Positions 26,872-34,730 of a DNA stretch of 64,000 bases are shown piece after piece. The position numbers and the translations under genes are program-made. The notes below the pieces were generated by a model that saw only the letters and a list, made by a program, of their open reading frames with translations, was not told where the DNA came from and did not search any database. Every line of letters starts with the position of its first letter. Position 1 is the stretch's first letter. The stretch covers positions 1 through 64,000 of the forward strand of contig NZ_CP085224.1 in the NCBI RefSeq assembly GCF_044803115.1, written 5' to 3'. This DNA comes from Caenispirillum salinarum_A (lineage in GTDB: Bacteria > Pseudomonadota > Alphaproteobacteria > Rhodospirillales > Rhodospirillaceae).

Positions 26872-27708
26872 TCAGGTGGCGAGACCGTAGATCATCCGCG
26901 CCGCCGTCGCGAAGAGGAACAGCGCAAACGCCGCCCGCAGCATCCTCGGGTTGATGGTGTGGGCGATCTTCGCACCCAGGGGTGCTGCCAGCACCGTGCA
27001 CGGCACGATCACCGCGAAGCCGATCAGGTTGATGTAGCCGATCGTTCCCGGCGGCAGGCCCTTCGCCCCCATGCCGGACACCAAAAAGCCGATGGCGCCC
27101 GGCACGCCGATAATCAGGCCGATCGCCGCCGCCGTGCCGACCGCGCGGCGGATGGGATAGGCGAAGGCGGATAGGGTCGGCACCGAGAGCGTGCCGCCGC
27201 CGATGCCCATCATCACCGATATCCCGCCGATCACCGTCGCCATGGCCGCCTGTCCCGGCAGGCCCGGCAGGGCGGCGCGCAGGGTCCAGCCCTCTTTCCG
27301 GAAGGCCATGTTGGCAGAGACCAGCAGGGCCACGGAGGCGAAAACTCCCGTCAGCACCGCGCCGCCCACGTTGCCGCCGACCACCGTGCCGATCACCACG
27401 CCGGCGAAGACCCACGGCCCCCAGCGTTTCAGCAAATCCACGTCCACCGAGCCGCGCTTCCAGTGGGCGCGTATGGAGCTGATGGACGTCGGGATGATGG
27501 TCGCGAGCGACGTGCCGACGGCCACATGCATCCGCACGCCCTCGTCCACGCCGATCAGGGTGAACAGGTGGTAGAGCATGGGCACGATGACGATGCCCCC
27601 GCCCACCCCCAGCAACCCCGCCAGAACACCCGCCACCACGCCCGTCGCCAGCAGGGCGGCGATCAGGGCCACGAGGGTTCCGGCATCGGCGGCGAACAAG
27701 GCGTCCAT
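26872..27708 (-). CDS. TauE/SafE family membrane permease
   Basis: The 278-residue protein has about eight hydrophobic segments in two related halves; GVLAGLLGVGGGIVIVPML in the first and GIGGGTLSVPTLSAFAYPIRRAVGTAAAIG in the second are the family's Gly-rich repeats. TauE/SafE proteins are thought to move sulfite, sulfoacetate or related anions, or sulfur compounds, across the inner membrane; the substrate here is unknown. It converges on rdgB. Although it is read in the same direction as the cob genes, it is separated from them by a hairpin-rich gap. Confidence 0.88.
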   Translation of the reverse strand: MDALFAADAGTLVALIAALLATGVVAGVLAGLLGVGGGIVIVPMLYHLFTLIGVDEGVRMHVAVGTSLATIIPTSISSIRAHWKRGSVDVDLLKRWGPWVFAGVVIGTVVGGNVGGAVLTGVFASVALLVSANMAFRKEGWTLRAALPGLPGQAAMATVIGGISVMMGIGGGTLSVPTLSAFAYPIRRAVGTAAAIGLIIGVPGAIGFLVSGMGAKGLPPGTIGYINLIGFAVIVPCTVLAAPLGAKIAHTINPRMLRAAFALFLFATAARMIYGLAT

Positions 27709-27734
27709 TCCATTTCTTTCAACAAGCGCTGCGC

Positions 27735-27872
27735 GCTCGGGGCCGCGGCCCCGAACCCCGCTTGGAGGGCGCAGCCCTCCAAACCTCCCAGTCTTCTGTT
27801 ACTAAACAAAAAACTGGAGAGTTCGAGAGGCTGTGCCTCTCGATCGGGGGCTCCGGGGGCGGAAGCCCCCGG
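27735..27872. repeat. Array of four perfect intergenic hairpins
   Basis: The gap between cobM and the permease gene holds four perfect inverted repeats: an 18-bp palindrome TCGGGGCCGCGGCCCCGA (27735-27752); arms TTGGAGGGC/GCCCTCCAA (27760-27780); arms TCGAGAGGC/GCCTCTCGA (27822-27842); and arms TCCGGGGGC/GCCCCCGGA (27851-27872). Loops are 3-4 bases. Between the second and third is an AT-rich stretch of about 40 bases. The density suggests a REP-like intergenic repeat unit or a compound terminator and mRNA end for cob transcripts read from the right or permease transcripts. Confidence 0.65.
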
Positions 27873-27880
27873 AAGCTGCG

Positions 27881-28648
27881 TCAGCCGGCCTTCGGCCTCA
27901 GAACATGCGTATGGTCGGCGGCATACAGGCGGCTGTCGGTGAACTCTGTCCCGCCTTCCTCCAGCACCCGCCCCACCAGGATGAGTGCGGTGCGCGTGAT
28001 GCCCGACTCCTTCACCTTGGGGCGGATGTCCGAAAGCCGCCCGCGGATTACCTGCTGGTCCGGCCAGGTGGCGCGGTAGATGACCACCACCGGGCAGTCG
28101 GCGCCGTAGTGGGGGGTCAGCTCGTCGATCACGTGTTTCAGGTTGTTGACCGACAGGTGCAGGGCCAGCGTCGCGCCCGTGGCGCCGAAGGCGGCCAGCG
28201 TTTCGTTGTTGGGCATGGCCGACGACCGCACGGCCGTGCGCGTCAGCACGATGGACTGGCTGACGTCGGGCAGGGTGAGTTCCTGGCACAGCTCCGCCGC
28301 CGCCGCCGCGAAGGCCGGCACGCCGGGGGTCACGTCGTAGGGGATGCTTAACCGCTCCAGCCGCCGGATCTGCTCGGCGATGGCGCCGTAGAGGCTGGGG
28401 TCGCCGGAGTGCACGCGGGCGACGTCGTGGCCGGCCGCGTGGGCCTCTTCCATCAGCGCGATGATCTGGTCCAGGTGCAGGGGGGCGGTGTCGACCACCT
28501 TGGCCCCTTCGGGCGCTTCCGCCACCACCTCGGCCGGCACCAGGGAGCCCGCGTAGAGCACCACGGGGCACTTCTGGATCAGCTTCAGGCCGCGCACGGT
28601 GATGAGGTCGGGCGCGCCGGGACCGGCGCCGATGAAATGGACGGTCAT
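27881..28648 (-). CDS. cobM: Precorrin-4 C11-methyltransferase
   Basis: CobM (CbiF in the anaerobic pathway) transfers a methyl group from SAM to C11 of the corrin ring. The 255 residues have the tetrapyrrole methylase fold: FIGAGPGAPDLITVRG at the N-terminus, DVARVHSGDPSLYGAIAEQ, TPGVPAFAAAAAELCQELT and VLTRTAVRSSAMP. It is the last gene of the minus-strand cobalamin operon and its ATG overlaps the stop of the CigR-like gene by 4 bases. Confidence 0.94.
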   Translation of the reverse strand: MTVHFIGAGPGAPDLITVRGLKLIQKCPVVLYAGSLVPAEVVAEAPEGAKVVDTAPLHLDQIIALMEEAHAAGHDVARVHSGDPSLYGAIAEQIRRLERLSIPYDVTPGVPAFAAAAAELCQELTLPDVSQSIVLTRTAVRSSAMPNNETLAAFGATGATLALHLSVNNLKHVIDELTPHYGADCPVVVIYRATWPDQQVIRGRLSDIRPKVKESGITRTALILVGRVLEEGGTEFTDSRLYAADHTHVLRPKAG

Positions 28649-29154
28649 GACGACAGTACGTTCTCCATGATGTCGAGGATGAGCCGCGTCCCCTGCTCGA
28701 TGAGGATGACGTCGGAGCCCACCACCACGCGCTCGATGCCCTGGCCCCGGCGGGGCAGGCGGTCGATCAGGTCGCGGGGCAGCGGGTCGGGGTCCAGGCC
28801 CGGCGGCAGGGTGCCGTTGCGCTGCACCTGGCGCGCGAGGCCGGGCGGCAACTGGTCGCGCTTGGCAAGGCCCGGCGGCAGGCTGGAGCGGTCGGTGCCG
28901 GCGAAGTAGTCGCGGATGAGGCGGCGCTCCACCTCCGTCAGCACGGTGTCCAGGATGATGTCGCCGACACTGGCCTCGCCCTTCTTCAGCGGCGCGACCA
29001 TGGCGTCGTTGCCGGGTCCGTTGCCCTTGGAGGGGCCGCCGGCGTGGTCGGGCTTGCCCTTGCCCTCCGGCGGCGCGGCCATGGCGGGGGCGGCGGCGGT
29101 CAGCAGGGCTGCGAGCGCGGTTGAAAGGATCAGGACGGAAGCGGATCGGGTCAT
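28645..29154 (-). CDS. CigR-like exported protein inside the cobalamin operon
   Basis: The 169-residue protein has a signal peptide ending APAMAAPP, so it should reach the periplasm. The mature part is Gly/Pro/Lys-rich at first (PEGKGKPDHAGGPSKGNGPG), then helical (LTEVERRLIRDYF), then carries repeated LPPGLA segments (SLPPGLAKRDQLPPGLARQVQRNGTLPPGL) and ends VVVGSDVILIEQGTRLILDIMENVL. The LPPG repeats and the final domain resemble the CigR family; in Salmonella CigR affects virulence, but a general function is not known. It is coupled to cobM (ATGA) and lies 4 bases after cobJ, although no corrin role is evident. Confidence 0.72.
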   Translation of the reverse strand: MTRSASVLILSTALAALLTAAAPAMAAPPEGKGKPDHAGGPSKGNGPGNDAMVAPLKKGEASVGDIILDTVLTEVERRLIRDYFAGTDRSSLPPGLAKRDQLPPGLARQVQRNGTLPPGLDPDPLPRDLIDRLPRRGQGIERVVVGSDVILIEQGTRLILDIMENVLSS

Positions 29155-29158
29155 GGTG

Positions 29159-30979
29159 TCACTCTCCTGCCGGTTGAGCGTCTCCGATGGCGGTCAGCTT
29201 GGCCGCGTAGCCGCGCGGCGTATAAAGCCAAACGCGCCCGCCCTGCTCAACGAGGCGACTTTCGCGGTTGCCGACCATCACAAGGGTGAGCATGTCGGCC
29301 ATATCGGGCGAAAGTTCGGCAAGGGTGGTGAAGGTGACCGTCTCGTCCGGCCGGCCCAGGTTGCGGGCCAGCACCACCGGCGTCGTGCCGGGGCGGCCGG
29401 TCAGCAGCACGTCGCGCGCCCGCGCCAGATGGTCGCGCCGGCGCTTGGAGACCGGATTGTAGAAGGCCACCACGAAATCGCCCGCCGCCGCGCCGTGCAG
29501 GCGGGCGTCGATGACCTCCCACGGGGTGAGAAGGTCCGACAGGCTGATGGTGCAGAAGTCGTGGCCGATGGGCGCGCCGGCCCGCGCGGCGGCGGCCTGG
29601 ATGGCGGACACGCCGGGCTCCACCGTCAGGTCCACGAAGCGCCAGGCGGGGTTGGCTTCCGTCGCGATCAGCTCGAACACCAGGGTCGCCAGCGCATAGA
29701 TGCCTGCGTCGCCCGAGCACACCAGCGCCACGTCGCGGCCCTGGCCGGCCAGGTCGAGGGCGGCGCGGGCGCGGTCGGCCTCCGCGCCCAGGTCGGACTG
29801 GTGCCAGGTCTTGCCCTTTGCGGCCGGGCCGAGAAGGTCGAGATACAGGCCGTAGCCCACCAGGTCCGTCGCGCCCGCCACGGCGGCGGAGACGGCGGGC
29901 GTGCGCCAGCCGTCCTGGCCGGGGCCGATGCCAACCACCGTCAGCCGCCCCAGGCCGCGCCCGACGGAACCGGCGTCGATGGGCGTGGGGGAGAGGGCGA
30001 CGGCGCAGGTGGCGCGGGTGGTCTTCTTCTTGGGGACGATGAGGGTCGCATCCGGCCCGGCGGCGGCGAGAGCGGCGCCCTCGGACACGCCATGGCAGCC
30101 GACTTCCGCGAAGACCACGTCGGAGGGGGTTTGCAGGCGCGGGGTCTCGCGCTCAAGTTCCTCGGCTGTGAAGAAGCGGGCCGGCACGCCCAGCATGGCG
30201 GCGACGGCGCGCACCGCCGCTTCGTCGGCCTTCAGGTCGAGCGAGCAGACGCAAGCGACCGCCTGTTCCGAAAGCCCGGCGCGGGCGAGCGTGTCGCTGA
30301 CCAGCGTCGCCACCTCGGCCGGATCGTCGCCGCGCTCGCACCCGACGCCGACGGCCAGCACCGGCGGATGCACCACCAGCGCGTCCGCCCCCGCATCCAG
30401 CCGCTCCGTCACGCGGATGACGTGGGCGGCATCGTCGGCCTGGAGCAAGGGGGCGAGCCAGGGCGCATTCCCCTCCACCGTCACCGGCTGGCCGGCGGCG
30501 AGCGCGGCCATGACGGGCTTGGCGGCGGCGGGGTTGGCGAGGCTCCAGCCCTTGGGCGGTTCGTCCAGGGCGACGCCGTGGGTGACGTCGCCGGCGGTGG
30601 TGACGGCGGCCGCGCCCTCCAATGCCTCGGCGATGCGGCGGGCCAGCGCGTTGGCGCCGTGGTGGCCACCCAGCAGCGGCACGGCGCACGATCCGTCCTG
30701 CGCCACGGCGACCACCGGCGGCTCTGCCTGCTTGTCGCCCAGCACCGGCGCCACGGCCCGGATCAGGATGCCGCTTGCGCACACGCCGACGAGGGGCCGG
30801 CCGGCGGCGAACAGGGCGCGGACGTGGGCCATGGTGTCGTCGAAGGCGACATCGGCGCCGTCCGCCCGACCGCGCAGGCCGTGGACCTCGGCATCGGGCA
30901 GGGCGGCGGCCTTCAGGCGCGCGGCCAGGGCGAGGCCGGTGTCGTTCAGGCAGAGCAGGACGGGCGCGGGCGAGGTCAT
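29159..30979 (-). CDS. cobJ: CbiG-CobJ fusion: cobalt-precorrin-5A hydrolase-like / precorrin-3B C17-methyltransferase
   Basis: The 606-residue fusion has two parts. Residues about 1-330 are CbiG-like: an N-terminal domain with LVGVCASGILIRAVAPVLGDK and VVAVAQDGSCAVPLLGGHHGANALA, and a C-terminal CobE/CbiG domain (LAVGVGCERG, FAEVGCHGVSEGAAL, KKKTTRATCAVAL). Residues about 340-600 are a tetrapyrrole methylase: VVGIGPGQDGWRTPAV, VALVCSGDAGIYALA and TTPVVLARNLGRPDETV. CobJ methylates C17 and contracts the ring; CbiG opens the delta-lactone. The fusion places two steps of ring contraction in one polypeptide. It overlaps cobI by 4 bases. Confidence 0.92.
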   Translation of the reverse strand: MTSPAPVLLCLNDTGLALAARLKAAALPDAEVHGLRGRADGADVAFDDTMAHVRALFAAGRPLVGVCASGILIRAVAPVLGDKQAEPPVVAVAQDGSCAVPLLGGHHGANALARRIAEALEGAAAVTTAGDVTHGVALDEPPKGWSLANPAAAKPVMAALAAGQPVTVEGNAPWLAPLLQADDAAHVIRVTERLDAGADALVVHPPVLAVGVGCERGDDPAEVATLVSDTLARAGLSEQAVACVCSLDLKADEAAVRAVAAMLGVPARFFTAEELERETPRLQTPSDVVFAEVGCHGVSEGAALAAAGPDATLIVPKKKTTRATCAVALSPTPIDAGSVGRGLGRLTVVGIGPGQDGWRTPAVSAAVAGATDLVGYGLYLDLLGPAAKGKTWHQSDLGAEADRARAALDLAGQGRDVALVCSGDAGIYALATLVFELIATEANPAWRFVDLTVEPGVSAIQAAAARAGAPIGHDFCTISLSDLLTPWEVIDARLHGAAAGDFVVAFYNPVSKRRRDHLARARDVLLTGRPGTTPVVLARNLGRPDETVTFTTLAELSPDMADMLTLVMVGNRESRLVEQGGRVWLYTPRGYAAKLTAIGDAQPAGE

Positions 30980-31677
30980 GGGCGGTTCCGGGTCAGCAAA
31001 AGGGAAAAATAGGGGACGCCCTCGGAGAGCGCCTCGGGCAGGGTGAGCACGCGCTGGTCAGGGTGGCCGGCGCGCACCACCACCACCGCACCCTCGGCGC
31101 GGCCCAGCCGGTCGAGCACGGCGGCGACCTTGGACAGGTGGCGGCCGAGCTTCATCACGGCGGCGGCTTCGGTCGCGGCGAGGCGCGCGTGCAGGGCATC
31201 CTCGGGAAGCGTCGCGGGCAGGACGGTCAGGCCTTCATCCAGCGAAACGACGGGGCGCGCGGCGACGGCGGCACAGGCGGCGACGCTGGTGATGCCGGGG
31301 ACGACCGAGACGGGGAAACGCCCGGAAAGCCGCTCCAGCAGGTACATGAACGATCCGTAGAACAGCGGATCGCCCTCGCACAGCACGGCGGCGTCGCGGC
31401 CCTCGGCCAGATGGCCCGCCAGGGTGTCGGCGGCGGCGTCATAGGCCGCCAGCGCCGATTCGCGCCCCTTCGAGACGAAGTCCATGACGATGGGGACCTC
31501 GATCTTGCCGGGATGAATCCACTCCGCCACCACGGCGCGCGCCATGGAGCGGCCTTCCGGGTTGGCGGGCCAGGCGATGACGGGACAGGCGCGCAAGAGC
31601 CGCAGCGCCTTGAGCGTCACCAGTTCCGGGTCGCCGGGGCCGACGCCCAGGCCGTACAGGGTGCCGGGAGCCGTCAT
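30976..31677 (-). CDS. cobI: Precorrin-2 C20-methyltransferase
   Basis: CobI (CbiL) methylates precorrin-2, or its cobalt form, at C20 using SAM. The 233-residue protein has the methylase signature GLGVGPGDPELVTLKALRLL, DAAVLCEGDPLFYGSFMYL and VPGITSVAACAAVAARP. The ATG at 31677 overlaps the cobL stop (ATGA); a longer in-frame reading into cobL is a shadow. It catalyses the earliest pathway-specific methylation in this cluster. Confidence 0.94.
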   Translation of the reverse strand: MTAPGTLYGLGVGPGDPELVTLKALRLLRACPVIAWPANPEGRSMARAVVAEWIHPGKIEVPIVMDFVSKGRESALAAYDAAADTLAGHLAEGRDAAVLCEGDPLFYGSFMYLLERLSGRFPVSVVPGITSVAACAAVAARPVVSLDEGLTVLPATLPEDALHARLAATEAAAVMKLGRHLSKVAAVLDRLGRAEGAVVVVRAGHPDQRVLTLPEALSEGVPYFSLLLTRNRP

Positions 31678-32888
31678 GGTTTCACCGCCACAAGCTGCGT
31701 CACCGGCGCCAGCGCGTCCCACACATGCAGGCCGCCGGGGGTTTCCTTCAGGTGGGTCGCGGCAATCCGCGTGAGCGTGCCGTTCCAGGCGGCGCGGCGG
31801 TCGAGCAGCCGCGCCTCGGCCTCGGCGGTCACCGCGTTGGCCACAAGGCGGCCGCCCGATTTCAGCGCGTCCCACGCCGCGTCCAGCATTCCTTCGCGCG
31901 AAACGCCGCCGCCGACGAAGACGGCATCGGGCGCCGGTCCTGCCTCGGCCAGAACAGCGGGGGCTTCGCCAGCGACGACGCGCAAGCCCGGCGTGCCCAG
32001 CGTGGCGGCGTTCTCGGCGATCATGGCGCGGCGGCCGGCGTGATGTTCGATGGCGACGGCGTGGCCGCCCTCGGCGGCCCGCATCCATTCGATGGCGACG
32101 GACCCGCAGCCGGCGCCGATGTCCCACAGCACCTGCCCCGCCAGGGGGGCCAGGGCCGAGACGGTGGCGGCGCGGACAACGCGCTTGGTGAGCTGCCCGT
32201 CATGGCGGAAGGCATCGTCGGGCAGCCCCGGCGTGCGCGGCAGCACGCGGGCGTCCGGCGCGGCCTCGACGGTGACGGCAAGGGTGTTGAGGTCGGGAAC
32301 GGGCTCGGCCGTCCAGGTCTCGGCCGCACCCTCGCGCCGCCCCGCGCGCGGGCCGCCCATGTGCCAGAGCGCCGTCATGGTCGAGGGCCCGAAGCCGTGG
32401 CGGGTCAGCAAATCCGCCACGGCCGCCGGGCTGGTTCCGTCCGCCGACAGCACCAGCAGGCGCGCGCCGGGGGAAAAGTGCGGGATCAGGCCCTCCAGCG
32501 GGCGGCCGTGGACCGTCAGCAGCCGGCAGTCCTGCAACGGCCAGCCCATGCGGGCGGCGGCGAGGCTGAAGGCGGAGGCATGCGGCAGCACCACCATCTC
32601 CGCCGGGTCGAAGCGCCGGGCCAGGGTGGCACCCAGGCCATAGACCATGGGGTCGCCGCTCGCCAGCACCACGACGCCGGCCGATCCGCGCCGGGCCTCG
32701 ATGGCGGCCAGCGTCTCGTCCAGCGTGGTCCATTGTATGCATTCTGCATCCGTCGAGGCTGCAAGCGCCAGATGCCGCGCCCCGCCGACCAGCACCGCCG
32801 CGCCGTCGATCACCGCGCGGGCGGCGGGCGACAGGCCGGCTAGCCCGTCCTCGCCGATTCCGACGACGGTCAGCCAGGGGACGGTCAC
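31674..32888 (-). CDS. cobL: Precorrin-6Y C5,15-methyltransferase (decarboxylating)
   Basis: CobL is a two-domain enzyme equal to CbiE plus CbiT, methylating C5 and C15 and decarboxylating the C12 acetate. The N-terminal domain starts VVGIGEDGLAGLSPAARA and has VVLASGDPMVYGLGATLARR; the C-terminal CbiT domain has the SAM-binding motif VLWDIGAGCGSVAIEW. The GTG start at 32888 overlaps the cobH stop (GTGA) and gives the expected 404 residues; the longer open frame to 33176 is not supported. Confidence 0.94.
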   Translation of the reverse strand: MTVPWLTVVGIGEDGLAGLSPAARAVIDGAAVLVGGARHLALAASTDAECIQWTTLDETLAAIEARRGSAGVVVLASGDPMVYGLGATLARRFDPAEMVVLPHASAFSLAAARMGWPLQDCRLLTVHGRPLEGLIPHFSPGARLLVLSADGTSPAAVADLLTRHGFGPSTMTALWHMGGPRAGRREGAAETWTAEPVPDLNTLAVTVEAAPDARVLPRTPGLPDDAFRHDGQLTKRVVRAATVSALAPLAGQVLWDIGAGCGSVAIEWMRAAEGGHAVAIEHHAGRRAMIAENAATLGTPGLRVVAGEAPAVLAEAGPAPDAVFVGGGVSREGMLDAAWDALKSGGRLVANAVTAEAEARLLDRRAAWNGTLTRIAATHLKETPGGLHVWDALAPVTQLVAVKP

Positions 32889-33544
32889 CGGCGTTCCTCC
32901 TGCTCCACCGACAGCGGCGCCGCCAGAGCGTTCACCGCCGCCGCCGCCATGGCCGAGCCACCGCGCCGGCCGCGCAGCGTTATGAAGGGGACCCCCAGCT
33001 TGGGCGCGTCCTCGATCAGCGCCTCCTTGCTCTCGATGGCGCCCACGAAGCCCACCGGAAAGCCCAGGATGACCGCCGGGCGCGGCGCGCCCTCGTGCAG
33101 CAGCTCCAGCAGGCGGAACAGGGCCGTCGGCGCGTTGCCGATGGCGACCACGGCGCCGAACAGCTTGTCCCGCCACAGGTCGACGGCCGCCGCCGAGCGG
33201 GTCGTGCCGTGACGACGGGCGATCAGGTCCACCTCGGGCCGCTTCAGGGTGCAGACCACCGGCCCCTTCAGGCGGCGCGAGATCACGCCGCGCGCCACCA
33301 TCTCCACGTCGGTCAGCACCGGATGCCCGGCCACCAGCGCCGCCCGCGCCGCCGAGACGGCGTGCGGGTCGGCGGCCAGATCGTGGACGGCGTCGGTCAT
33401 GCCGCAGGCGTGGATGACCCGCACCGCCAGCGGCCGCAGGTCCTCGGGCACGACCGACAGGTCGGCCTCGCGCTCGATGGCGGCGAAGGACTCGGCGTAG
33501 ATGGCGGCGGGATCGCGCAGGTACTGGTAACGCCCGTCGGTCAT
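32885..33544 (-). CDS. cobH: Precorrin-8X methylmutase
   Basis: CobH (CbiC) moves the methyl group from C11 to C12, giving hydrogenobyrinate or its cobalt form. The 219 residues carry the catalytic His in AVRVIHACGMTD, the conserved HPVLTDVEMVARGV and the C-terminal PAVILGFPVGFVGAIESKE with RGRRGGSAMAAAAVNAL. It lies 18 bases downstream of cbiX and overlaps cobL by 4 bases. Confidence 0.95.
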   Translation of the reverse strand: MTDGRYQYLRDPAAIYAESFAAIEREADLSVVPEDLRPLAVRVIHACGMTDAVHDLAADPHAVSAARAALVAGHPVLTDVEMVARGVISRRLKGPVVCTLKRPEVDLIARRHGTTRSAAAVDLWRDKLFGAVVAIGNAPTALFRLLELLHEGAPRPAVILGFPVGFVGAIESKEALIEDAPKLGVPFITLRGRRGGSAMAAAAVNALAAPLSVEQEERR

Positions 33545-33562
33545 GATGAAGGTGTCCCGGCG

Positions 33563-34549
33563 CTACTCGGCCTTCTCGGGGTCGTGCGAATGGCCGTGGT
33601 CGTGATGATGATGGTGGTGGTGATGATGACCATGACCATGACCATGATGGTGATGGTCATGGTCGCCGTCGGTGCCGATGCCGCGCACATGATGATGGTG
33701 CCCGGCCTGCACGGCGCCCACCTCGCCCTCATAGCCGATGACCTGCTCGCGGTACTTGCACAGCTGGCAGTTCATGGCGACGTTGCCGCCCAGAATGTCG
33801 GTCACCCGCTCCACGAAGGTCTCGATGACCTGCGGGTGGTCGTTCAGGTAGCCGGCCTTCACGAACTCCACGTCCGGGTGGCTGGCGGCCACGCCGTCCG
33901 TCTGGTCGTAGATGCGGCGCACCAGGATGCCGGTGAACAGGAAGTAGGGGAAAACGATGATGCGCTTGAAGCCCAGGCGCGAGGCCATCTCCAGCCCCGC
34001 ATCCACGCGCGGGTGGGCGACGCCGGAATAGCAGACTTCCGCCCAGCCGAAGCCCATGCCTTCCCACAGCATGCGCGCAACCTTAGAGATGTTGGAGTTC
34101 GAGTCGCTGTCGTTGGTGCCGCGGCCGACCACCATCAGCAGGGTGTCCTTGCGGTCCACTTGCGTGGCGCAGGCGGCCTCGGCCTCCTCGATGCGGGCCT
34201 TGGCGGCCTTCAGAAGCTTGGTGTCGATGCCAAGTTCGCGGCCGAACTCGATGGTGATGTCGGGGTACTCCGCGCCGAAGGCGTTGACCTCCCACGGCAG
34301 GTCGTTCTTGACGTGGCCGGCGGCGAACAGCATGCCGGGCACGGCCAGAATGCGGGTGACGCCCTGCTCGCGCAGCTTTTCCATGCCGTCGCGCAGGATG
34401 GGGCGGGCGAACTCCAGGAAGCCGCTTTCCACGGGGTACTGCGGCAGCCGTTCGCGCAGGTGCACGGCAAGCTGGTTGAATTCCTCCACGGCCCCTGTAT
34501 CGCGGCTGCCGTGCCCGCAGATCATCACACCGATCTTTTCACTGGTCAT
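33563..34549 (-). CDS. cbiX: Long-form sirohydrochlorin cobaltochelatase CbiX with His-rich tail
   Basis: CbiX inserts Co(II) into sirohydrochlorin, the cobalt-early entry to cobalamin. The ATG at 34549 (MTSEKIGVMICGHGSRD) gives 328 residues: two related chelatase halves, the first with metal-ligand His in GHGSRD and PGMLFAAGHVKNDLP, then a segment MNCQLCKYRE with a C-x2-C pair, and a C-terminal tail of about 60 residues dominated by His and Asp. In the B. megaterium long-form CbiX such cysteines hold an Fe-S centre and a His-rich region is also present. It is the first gene of the cob operon; the open frame beyond 34549 is leader. Confidence 0.93.
   Translation of the reverse strand: MTSEKIGVMICGHGSRDTGAVEEFNQLAVHLRERLPQYPVESGFLEFARPILRDGMEKLREQGVTRILAVPGMLFAAGHVKNDLPWEVNAFGAEYPDITIEFGRELGIDTKLLKAAKARIEEAEAACATQVDRKDTLLMVVGRGTNDSDSNSNISKVARMLWEGMGFGWAEVCYSGVAHPRVDAGLEMASRLGFKRIIVFPYFLFTGILVRRIYDQTDGVAASHPDVEFVKAGYLNDHPQVIETFVERVTDILGGNVAMNCQLCKYREQVIGYEGEVGAVQAGHHHHVRGIGTDGDHDHHHHGHGHGHHHHHHHHHDHGHSHDPEKAE
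33575..33695 (-). repeat. Low-complexity CAT/CAC codon tract encoding the CbiX His-rich tail
   Basis: Runs of ATG/GTG triplets on the plus strand are CAT and CAC histidine codons on the coding strand. Such a tract is prone to slippage, so its length may vary between isolates without breaking the frame if changed by threes. Confidence 0.75.
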
Positions 34550-34730
34550 GCGCCTGGTCCTTGCCTTCGAGCGTGTCCAAATTCCGTCCGCCTGGTCACA
34601 GCCTCCGGGCGGTGCGGCGGGCCGGACTATAGAAGCCAAGGCCGCGCCTGTCATGTATTGACTCTGCTTGCCCTCAGGCACCGGCCGGCGGCTGCGCCGT
34701 CGCGCGCTGGGATTCGGCTGATGCCCTTTT

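Noticed and set aside
31674..33176. A longer cobL start at 33176
   Set aside because: It would overlap most of cobH; the GTG at 32888 gives the expected methylase start and a GTGA overlap.
34550..34730. A cobalamin riboswitch in front of cbiX
   Set aside because: I found no B12 box or the conserved core in the 181-base gap on the coding strand.
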